Position numbers and translations under genes: made by a program. The notes beneath the pieces were generated by a model. It saw only the letters and a list, made by a program, of their open reading frames with translations, made no database searches and was not told the DNA's origin. A DNA stretch of 64,000 bases from DATJPY01 sp035506135 (GTDB lineage Bacteria > Myxococcota_A > UBA9160 > PR03): assembly GCA_035506135.1 (NCBI GenBank), contig DATJPY010000014.1:39929-103928 (forward strand), written 5' to 3'. Below are positions 26,105 to 33,353 of the stretch, one piece after another. Position 1 is the first letter of the stretch, and the number at the start of each line of letters is the position of its first letter.

Positions 26105-26848
26105 ATGCGCGTCCGCACTCTCTGGCTGGCTGCCGTACCCGTCCTGGCGGTCGGCGTGGCGATCCCCGTCCTCGTCTCGCGCGCCGAGACCAAGCTGGGC
26201 ACCGAGGACGAGAAGACCATCTACGTGCTCGGCTACACGCTCGCGGGGAAGCTCGGGCCCTTCCAGGGACTCAGTGGCAGCGACCTCGACGCGCTGGTCG
26301 CGGGTCTGCGCGACGGGATCAGCAGCGCCAAGCCGCAGATCGATCCGATGGTCTACGGGCCGAAGATCTCCGCGCTCGCGCAGGCGCGCGGGGCAAAGCT
26401 GGCGGAGCAGGACAAGCAGCAGGCCGAGCAGGAGAAGGCGGCGAGCGCCGACTTCCTCTCCAAGGCGGCCGCCGAGAAGGGAGCGACGAAGACGCCCTCC
26501 GGCCTGATCATCCGCGTGATCAAGGAAGGCAGCGGCCCGTCGCCGACGGAGAATGATACGGTCAAGGTCAACTACCACGGCACGCTGCGCGACGGCTCGG
26601 TGTTCGACAGCTCGATCGAGCGCGGCGAGCCGGCGACCTTCCCGACCAACCGCGTGATTCCTTGCTGGACCGAGGCGCTCAAGACGATGAAGGTCGGCGA
26701 GAAGGCGCACATCACGTGCCCGGCGGACATCGCCTACGGCGACCACGGAATGCCGCCGCGCATCAAGCCCGGCGCGGCGCTCGCGTTCGACGTCGAGCTG
26801 CTCGACATCGTGAAGACGCCCGCGGGAGCGAAGTCGACCACCCAGTAG
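26105..26848 (+). CDS. FKBP-type peptidyl-prolyl isomerase
   Basis: A 247-residue exported prolyl isomerase: signal peptide (about 1-27), helical FKBP N-terminal dimerisation region (about 30-120, rich in Ala/Gln/Lys), and an FKBP domain (about 128-238) with VKVNYHGTLRDGSVFDSS, KVGEKAHITCPADIAYG and LAFDVELLDI. It helps fold periplasmic or outer-membrane proteins. The gene stands alone between a minus-strand unit and the ppk fragment. Confidence 0.93.
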   Translation: MRVRTLWLAAVPVLAVGVAIPVLVSRAETKLGTEDEKTIYVLGYTLAGKLGPFQGLSGSDLDALVAGLRDGISSAKPQIDPMVYGPKISALAQARGAKLAEQDKQQAEQEKAASADFLSKAAAEKGATKTPSGLIIRVIKEGSGPSPTENDTVKVNYHGTLRDGSVFDSSIERGEPATFPTNRVIPCWTEALKTMKVGEKAHITCPADIAYGDHGMPPRIKPGAALAFDVELLDIVKTPAGAKSTTQ

Positions 26849-27032
26849 CGAGGGCGGCGCGTCCGGCGCGCAGCCGGGGCGCGGAGACCGCAACCGCGCG
26901 GAAGCCGGCACGTCCGGTCTCTACGATCGCTGCCGGATTCACGAAAACGTCATCCAGCGCGATCGACCGCGGGCAAAGTTTTCTTCCCTGAACCCGCGGA
27001 AGAAGATAGACTCCGCTCGCTCGAGTAGTCGG

Positions 27033-27983
27033 ATGAGTGCGCAGAATCCCGTCACCAAAACGTCGTTTGAAAACGAGTTCGGCAGCCGCGACGAGACGCG
27101 GCCGAGCGAGCTCACGCGCCTGGAGGCGCTGCTCGCCGAGGCGCGCATGGCGCGCATGCCGGTGCTGCGCCGACTGCGCCTGGTCGCGACGATCGGCCAC
27201 CGACTCGACGGCTTCTTCCAGCTCCAGGTCCCGGGGCTGCGGACGCGCGGCCGCCTCGCGCCGGTGCGCGCGCGCGTCGACGCGCTGGCCACCTCGGCCC
27301 GGGCACTGCTCGAGTCCGAGCTTCTGCCGGCCCTGGCGCAGCGCGGGATCCTGCTCGCGACGTGGGACGCGATCGCGTCGGAGCAGCGAGCCGCCCTGAG
27401 CCGGCTCTTCGCTGCGGAGATCTCCCCCCTGCTGACGCCTCTCATCGTCGACGCCGGTCATCCCTTCCCGTGCGTCGCCAGCCTGGCGTTGAACCTCGCG
27501 GTGATGGCGCGGCCTCCGCGCCAGGCCGAAGCCCGCTACGTCGGGATCGAGGTACCGCCTACCCTGCCGCGCTTCGTCGCGCTCCCCGCGACGGGGATCG
27601 TTCTCCGCACCGAAGACGTGATCGGCGCCAATCTCGGCGTCCTCCTCCCCGGCCTCGACGTCGTCTGCCACCACGTCTTCCGCGTCACCCGCGACGGGCG
27701 CCCGCGACGCGCGGCGGGTCCGGGGTCGGCGGATACCTCCGGCCCGAGCCCCCGGACGCGGGCCGCGGTGCGCCTCGAGCTCGATGCGGCGACGCCTCCC
27801 GCGCTGCGCAGCCTGCTGGTCCAGGCGCTCGCGCTGCACGCGGATGACGCGTACGACGTGGAGGGCGCGCTCGATCTCTGCGGGCTCGCGTCGCTCCCCA
27901 TCGCTCGCGCGTTGCACGGGTCGCCGGCCGGGCTCGCCTTCGCCACGACGAGGGCTCCCGATTCCGGCCGCGAGTGGGCGTAG
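27033..27983 (+). CDS. Truncated polyphosphate kinase (Ppk1 N-terminal and head domains only)
   Basis: A 316-residue protein that follows Ppk1 through its N domain (RLRLVATIGHRLDGFFQLQVPGL, about 50-72; LLTPLIVDAGHPFPCVASLALNLAV, about 133-157) and head domain (VICHHVFRVTRDG-like, about 210-222; VRLELDAATPPALRSLL). It stops where full-length Ppk1 (about 700 residues) would begin its two catalytic C-terminal domains. The histidine that is phosphorylated lies in the missing part, so kinase activity is not expected. The next frame encodes a SixA domain with no obvious start. Confidence 0.75.
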   Translation: MSAQNPVTKTSFENEFGSRDETRPSELTRLEALLAEARMARMPVLRRLRLVATIGHRLDGFFQLQVPGLRTRGRLAPVRARVDALATSARALLESELLPALAQRGILLATWDAIASEQRAALSRLFAAEISPLLTPLIVDAGHPFPCVASLALNLAVMARPPRQAEARYVGIEVPPTLPRFVALPATGIVLRTEDVIGANLGVLLPGLDVVCHHVFRVTRDGRPRRAAGPGSADTSGPSPRTRAAVRLELDAATPPALRSLLVQALALHADDAYDVEGALDLCGLASLPIARALHGSPAGLAFATTRAPDSGREWA

Positions 27984-28524
27984 CGCGGGCGGGCGCCCGG
28001 AGGCCTCGTCCAAGGCGCTCTGGCTGCTGCGGCACGCCAAGTCGAGCTGGGACGACGCCGCGCTCGACGACCACGATCGGCCGCTGAACCGGCGCGGCGA
28101 GCACGCGGCCGCGGAGGTGGCAGCCGCCCTGGCACGGCATCCCGACCCGCCCTCGCTGGCGCTCTGCTCGCCGGCGAAGCGGACGCTCGCGACGCTCGAG
28201 CCGATCCAGGACGCGCTCGGGGCGCGCCTGCGCACCGAGATCGAGCCGGAGCTCTATCTGGCAGGCGCTGAAGCACTCCTCGCGCGCGTCGCTCGCCTCC
28301 CCGAGCGCGAGCGCAGCGTGATGCTGATCGGCCACAACCCAGGCCTGCACGAGCTCGCCGTGCAGCTCGCCGCGCGCGGCGCTCGCGGGGAGCTGGCGAG
28401 GCTGCGCGCCAAGCTGCCTACCGCGGCGCTCGCAATCCTCGAGCTCGACGTCGCGCGCTGGCGCGACGTCGGCCCGGGATGCGCGACGCTGGTGGAGATC
28501 CGGACCCCGCGCGGGCGGGACTGA
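27844..28524 (+). CDS. SixA-type phosphohistidine phosphatase (start uncertain)
   Basis: The domain runs from about 28018 (LWLLRHAKSSW, catalytic RHA histidine) to the stop and contains DHDRPLNRRGEHAA, CSPAKRTLAT and VMLIGHNPGLHEL, all SixA features. Between 27847 and 28018 there is no ATG, GTG or TTG in this frame; the nearest is ATG 27844, deep inside the Ppk1 fragment. Either translation starts there, or the domain was once joined to the Ppk1 fragment and a one-base shift near 27960-27980 separated them. The domain itself is clear; the start is not. Confidence 0.7.
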   Translation: MTRTTWRARSISAGSRRSPSLARCTGRRPGSPSPRRGLPIPAASGRSAGGRPEASSKALWLLRHAKSSWDDAALDDHDRPLNRRGEHAAAEVAAALARHPDPPSLALCSPAKRTLATLEPIQDALGARLRTEIEPELYLAGAEALLARVARLPERERSVMLIGHNPGLHELAVQLAARGARGELARLRAKLPTAALAILELDVARWRDVGPGCATLVEIRTPRGRD

Positions 28525-28538
28525 TCCTCGCTAGCAAC

Positions 28539-31535
28539 TCACGAGTTGCAGTTCGACTTCGTCCCGACGCAGATCGGCATCTCCTCGCTGAGCGGCCCCG
28601 CCGGATTCTGGATCTGGAGCAGGTGCAGTCCGACGCTCAGACTCTGCGTGATGTCGATCGAGACGTTGCCGTTCACGCAGAAGCCGTTCGCCTGCCCCGC
28701 CAGACAGGTCAGCGTCGCCGTGGCGGGCTGGCCGTCGATGAAGAACTGCACCGCCGTGCGGACGTCGGTGCCAACGAACGTGATCGGCGGCGGGTTGGAC
28801 GCATTCGCCGACGAGATCACCGGGATCGGCGGATCGCCCGTGACGCCGGTCCCCGTCGCTGTGAGCGCGAGCAGCGGCTGCGGAGAGCTGTCGGTGCCCC
28901 AGCCCGAGCGCAGCTCCGCCGTCATGGTGACGATCGTCGTGCCCGCCTGTGCCTCGGAGATGAGCTGCGACCGCGTCAACGAGACCGTCCCATAGTCGTC
29001 CGTGTAGGTCCCGTTCCCGAACGAGAGCCCCACCGTCGTCCCGCTGCGCTCCCCGTCTGCCCGCAGGTTGACCAGTCCCCGCGTGTCGGCGGCCTCGAGC
29101 GTGTTCAGCCAGGTGTTCGTGCTGGTGAGCGCTGCTCCCGACGTGGTGCGAACGTTCAGCTCCACCTGGCGGCCCTGCGCGCCCGAGAAGCCCATCGTGG
29201 CTGCTTCCTCGAACATCTGGAAGATGTTCAGCGGCCGCACATTGTAGACGGGCTGGAAGATCGCGAAGGCCGCGCCGAACGTCGTGATCTCGCGCATGCC
29301 CTGCGTCGGGCTCCACTTGATCGGCGTCTCGAGCGGGCTGATCCCCGCTGCCGAGAAGCCGCCGTTGGCGAAGCCGAGCACGCCCTCCGCCGCCGTCGGT
29401 CCGATCGAGAACTGAACGAAGCGATCGGTCATGCCGCGCATGGTCGGCACGTCGAAGCCGTTGAGCGTCTTCGAGTTCGTGCCGGCCATGAGCGGGAGCT
29501 GATGGCACCCGGCGTCCGAGTCGGCGCAGGTGTCGGGGTCGCTCACGTTGCCGCCCTGGTCGATGAAGAAGTCCTTGAAGCCCCGCAGCGCACCCGCCAT
29601 CGTGGTGCTCGCCGTGCCGTCCCCGTTCGGCACCGGCACCGAGGCGGCCGGCGAGAGCACGTCGGTCATGCGGCGCGAGCGCGCCGGCGGATACGAGACG
29701 CCCGCCAGGTAGGTCGCCTCGTCGTCCTTCTGCTGCTCGGTGAGCAGGAGCCCGCCCGACGGACACGGGCCGCCGGACTGATCGCACATCACGCCCGAAT
29801 TGGCTGCGTTGATGAGGTCGCGGAAGCAGGTGTGGTCGCCGCCGGCACCCTGCGTGAGCGTGCAGTCGGTCCCGCCGCTCCCGCTGAACCCGACGGCGCC
29901 GTTCCCGCCGCCGAACGGATCGCCGAGCGTGCCGTCCCAATGGAGCGGCAGGGTGTTCTTGAGTCCGCGCACCGGCATGGTCGTGCGCGGCTCGTCGCCC
30001 GGCGTGCAGCCGATCGAGGCCGAGCAGGCGCCGCCGATCCGCCACAGGAGCTGGTCGGTGTTGCCGTCCGGATGGCAGCTCGCACACGAGAAGCTGCCGG
30101 AGGTGGCGGCGAAGCCGTCGTTGAAGACGATGCGCCCACGCCGGATCGGGTCGGGCGTCTTGTCGCCGAAGAGCTTGATCGTGGTCGGCGTCACGACCGG
30201 CGCTGCGGTCTTGGACACCGCGACCACCGACACGGAGTTGTCGAGCGTGTTGAGGACGTACGCGGTCTGCGGAGCGCCCGTGACGTCCGACAGCAGCGCG
30301 ACGCCGCGCGGGATCTGTACGCCGAACGACGCGCCCGACCCGAGATCCGCCATCCCGAGCTGTGCGAGCGTCGCGGCGTTCAAGCTCGCGACGCGGCTCG
30401 TGCCCGCGGCCGTGATGACGAGGGTCGAGCCGTCGTTCGACACGGCGACCCCGTAGGGCGTGGCGAGCGCGTTGGCCTGGGTCGGGCTCCCGCCCTCGAG
30501 ATCCTGCTGCGCGGCCGTCGTGTCGCAGGTGGTGGTGCCGCTCGAGGTGTTGCAGTTCACCGCGGCGACCCGGTTCAGGAACATGCGGTTGCCGAGCCCC
30601 GCGAGCGTCTGGCCGTCGGCCCCGTTCACGACGTTGCGCGCGTCGGTCTCGGTGATGAAGACGCGCTCGCTGTTGGCGCTCGTCGGGGTCACCGCGACGC
30701 CGTAGAGCAGCGTCCCGATCCCGTTCACCACCGTCTTCTCCGCGAGCGTGCTGACGTCGTACACGAACAGGTCGCGGTCGGGGTTCACGGTGTCGAAGAT
30801 GATGTTCTTGACCTTGCCCGGGAGGTTCGGGTTCTGGGCGAAGGTGGCGAGGTCGGTAATGCCGACGGTGCAGCCGGCCGGCAGCGGGGTCGTGATGCTG
30901 CCGCACGCCGAGAGCTGCGACTGGTTGCCCGACTCGAAGGCGACCACGAAGAGCCGGCCGTTCGCGACCGCCATCGCGCGCGGCTCCTGCGCCCGCACGT
31001 TGATGCTGCCGGTCACCGTGCGCGCGTTGGCGTCGATCACGGCGATCTGGTTGCGCGAGGAGAGCGCCACGAAGGCGCGCGACCCGTCCGCGCTGAATGC
31101 GATGCCGACCGGCTCGTCGAACTGGGTGACCTGGTTGCTGTCGATCGCCTGGATCGTGTCGATCACCCGGTAGCGGGTGGGGCTCGCGGGATCGACGTCG
31201 ATCACGCTCACCGTGTCGGAGACGTGGTTCGAGACCCAGAGCTCGTTCGCGGTCGGACGCACGGCGACGCTCACCGGATCCACGCCGACGGGGATGCTCA
31301 CGACCTCGTAGTTCAGGCTCGTGTCGATCACGCCCACCACGTTCGCGGTGGTGTGGGCGACGTAGAGCTCGCTGCCGTCGGGCGAGAGCGCGATCGGGTT
31401 CGACTGCGGGCTCTCGAAGAGCTGGAAGCCGACGGTCTCCGAGACGCGCGGCCGCCCCGCGGAGGCGACTCCCGCCAACGCGACCCCCGCGATGACCACC
31501 ACGGCCGAACGTGCGATCCGAGGTCCGATCCCCAC
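28539..31535 (-). CDS. YVTN beta-propeller surface protein with c-type heme motif
   Basis: A 998-residue exported protein. Signal peptide about 1-26; residues about 30-440 carry YVTN-type propeller repeats (NPIALSPDGSELYVAHTTAN, DPVSVAVRPTANELWVSNHV, GVAVSNDGSTLVITAAGTS). A cytochrome-like region follows with one true heme motif, CASCH (near residue 484), and MPVRGLKNTLPLHWDG typical of MauG/cytochrome-peroxidase-like surface proteins; a second candidate, CADSDAGCH, has abnormal spacing. The C-terminus is a beta-rich tail. The GTG start has GGGGGAAG upstream. It is likely periplasmic or surface-attached; an electron-transfer role is inference. Confidence 0.78.
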   Translation of the reverse strand: MGIGPRIARSAVVVIAGVALAGVASAGRPRVSETVGFQLFESPQSNPIALSPDGSELYVAHTTANVVGVIDTSLNYEVVSIPVGVDPVSVAVRPTANELWVSNHVSDTVSVIDVDPASPTRYRVIDTIQAIDSNQVTQFDEPVGIAFSADGSRAFVALSSRNQIAVIDANARTVTGSINVRAQEPRAMAVANGRLFVVAFESGNQSQLSACGSITTPLPAGCTVGITDLATFAQNPNLPGKVKNIIFDTVNPDRDLFVYDVSTLAEKTVVNGIGTLLYGVAVTPTSANSERVFITETDARNVVNGADGQTLAGLGNRMFLNRVAAVNCNTSSGTTTCDTTAAQQDLEGGSPTQANALATPYGVAVSNDGSTLVITAAGTSRVASLNAATLAQLGMADLGSGASFGVQIPRGVALLSDVTGAPQTAYVLNTLDNSVSVVAVSKTAAPVVTPTTIKLFGDKTPDPIRRGRIVFNDGFAATSGSFSCASCHPDGNTDQLLWRIGGACSASIGCTPGDEPRTTMPVRGLKNTLPLHWDGTLGDPFGGGNGAVGFSGSGGTDCTLTQGAGGDHTCFRDLINAANSGVMCDQSGGPCPSGGLLLTEQQKDDEATYLAGVSYPPARSRRMTDVLSPAASVPVPNGDGTASTTMAGALRGFKDFFIDQGGNVSDPDTCADSDAGCHQLPLMAGTNSKTLNGFDVPTMRGMTDRFVQFSIGPTAAEGVLGFANGGFSAAGISPLETPIKWSPTQGMREITTFGAAFAIFQPVYNVRPLNIFQMFEEAATMGFSGAQGRQVELNVRTTSGAALTSTNTWLNTLEAADTRGLVNLRADGERSGTTVGLSFGNGTYTDDYGTVSLTRSQLISEAQAGTTIVTMTAELRSGWGTDSSPQPLLALTATGTGVTGDPPIPVISSANASNPPPITFVGTDVRTAVQFFIDGQPATATLTCLAGQANGFCVNGNVSIDITQSLSVGLHLLQIQNPAGPLSEEMPICVGTKSNCNS

Positions 31536-31776
31536 GATGCTTCCCCCAAAATCCGCGCTCCGGCGCGACGCCGGCCGGGCGCGACTCGACACCCTCGAGG
31601 CTGCTTCCTGGGTACACAGCAGCGTGCCGACCGACCGCCTGGGAACGGAGGCACGGCACGAAACACACCCGGCGCCGATTCTCGCACATGGACCGGCGGC
31701 GCGAAGGGGTTTTGTTGGACGCCCGGTAGAATTCGCTGAGATTCTCCCCCGCGGGGCTCCCATTTCTTCCAGTCGC

Positions 31777-33219
31777 CTAGTCACCCAGGCGGTACAGCTC
31801 GTTCAGGTACTCGACCAGGAGGCGCTCGCGCAGCGGGGCCGGGAGCGCATTCAGCACCTCGTTGATCTCGGCCATCCGGTCGGGCAGCGCGGTTCCCTGG
31901 ACTCCCGCCGCCCCGAGCATCCCGGCGAGCGCCTGCGGCGTGAGCGCCTCGGGCGCGAGCGATCCGAACGCCTCGCGGATCCTGCCGCCGATCTCGCCCG
32001 CCGGCAGCCCGCGCGCCTTCGCCACGCACTCGTCGAGGTCGGCGAGCAGCGCGTCGACCCAGCGCACGCTGGCCGGATTCACCGACAGGTGGATGTTCTC
32101 CTTCGAGTCCTGGAAGGCGAGCTGCGGCTGGACGTACCAGTGGCGCTGCTTCATCTCGTCGATCACGTGGAAGACGCTCACCGTGTCGGACGTGAACGCG
32201 ATCAGGTTCATCTCGGGCCGGCCGAGCAGGCGCAGGTCGGGATGCGCGTCGATCCACTCGGCGATGCGACGCGTCGCCCCGAGCACGCGGCGCGCGATCT
32301 CGAGGTACCCCTCGTCGCCGATGTAGTGCAGCGCGGCCCAGGCGGCCGCGAGCGGCCCCGCAGACTTACTGCTCTGCACCGTGGGGTTGATGACCGTGTA
32401 GCCGGTCCAGCTCGCGCAGGCGTAGATCTGGTATCGCCGCAGCTCCTTGTCGCGGTACAGGATCACCGAGGCGCCCTTGGCCGCGAACGCGTACTTGTGC
32501 AGATCCATCGAGATCGACGTCACCCCCGGCACGTCGAGCTCGAAGGGCGGGACCGGCGCCCCGAGCCGTCGGAAATATGGGAGCAGGAACCCGCCCATGC
32601 AGGCGTCGACGTGGAACAGGAGCCCCTTCTTCCGCGCGAGCGCCCCGATCTCCTCGATCGGGTCGATCACCCCGTGCGCATACGAGATCGCCGAGCCCAC
32701 CAGCAGGATCGTGTTCGGGGTGATGGCGTCCCGCATGGCGCCGACGTCGGCCTTGAAGCTGCGCGGGTCGACGGGGACCAGCACCGGCTTCACATCCAGA
32801 TAGTGGGCGGCCTTGTGGAACGCGGCGTGCGCGGTCGCCGGCAGCACCATCTCGGGCTCGCGGATCGCGGGCGAGAGCTCGCGGGCCCGATCGCGCGCCG
32901 TCTTCACGGCCAGCAGGATGCTCTCGGTCCCTCCGCTGGTGAAGTTGCCGCAGACCTCGGCGCCGCCGCGGAGATGGCTCGCCGCCATCGCGACCAGCTC
33001 GTTCTCGAGCCGGAGCGCGCTCGGGAAGGCGGTGGGGTCGAGCGCGTTCTCGGTCAGGTACGAGGCGAAGGCGTCCTTGATCACCGCCTCGGCCTCGGCG
33101 CCCGGGTCGTAGATGTAGGCCCAGGTGCGCCCCTCGCGCCACGGCGTGTCGCCGGCCCGATACGACTCGAGGGTGCGGAAGAGCTGATCGCGCGACAGTC
33201 CCTTCGCGGGGATGCGCAT
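31777..33219 (-). CDS. PLP-dependent decarboxylase/lyase, sphingosine-1-phosphate-lyase-like
   Basis: A 480-residue group II PLP enzyme. GNFTSGGTESILLAVKTARD (about 92-111) binds the cofactor phosphate, HVDACMGGF (about 201) holds the ring-stacking aspartate, and DLHKYAFAAKG carries the Schiff-base lysine (near 238). The HKYxxAxKGxSVILYR pattern and downstream TVQSSKSAGPLAAAWAA resemble sphingosine-phosphate lyases more than glutamate decarboxylases. Unlike eukaryotic lyases it has no membrane anchor. GAGGAG lies 7 nt before the ATG. Substrate is inferred only. Confidence 0.85.
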   Translation of the reverse strand: MRIPAKGLSRDQLFRTLESYRAGDTPWREGRTWAYIYDPGAEAEAVIKDAFASYLTENALDPTAFPSALRLENELVAMAASHLRGGAEVCGNFTSGGTESILLAVKTARDRARELSPAIREPEMVLPATAHAAFHKAAHYLDVKPVLVPVDPRSFKADVGAMRDAITPNTILLVGSAISYAHGVIDPIEEIGALARKKGLLFHVDACMGGFLLPYFRRLGAPVPPFELDVPGVTSISMDLHKYAFAAKGASVILYRDKELRRYQIYACASWTGYTVINPTVQSSKSAGPLAAAWAALHYIGDEGYLEIARRVLGATRRIAEWIDAHPDLRLLGRPEMNLIAFTSDTVSVFHVIDEMKQRHWYVQPQLAFQDSKENIHLSVNPASVRWVDALLADLDECVAKARGLPAGEIGGRIREAFGSLAPEALTPQALAGMLGAAGVQGTALPDRMAEINEVLNALPAPLRERLLVEYLNELYRLGD

Positions 33220-33353
33220 CGCGGCCTCCTCGTCGATGCGCTTTAGATAGCAGCGGCACGGGAGCCCGGGCACCGGCTCGCGGCGACAGACTGCGGCGAG
33301 GGCGATCTGCTATCCCCCTCGCGGCCGGCCGCCTGGGGGGGAGCCGCGAGCCC

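Noticed and set aside
28534..28549. Small hairpin (GCAACT-CACG-AGTTGC) between the convergent SixA and YVTN genes as a terminator
   Set aside because: Only six base pairs, no T run, and it overlaps the stop region of the minus-strand gene; too weak to call.
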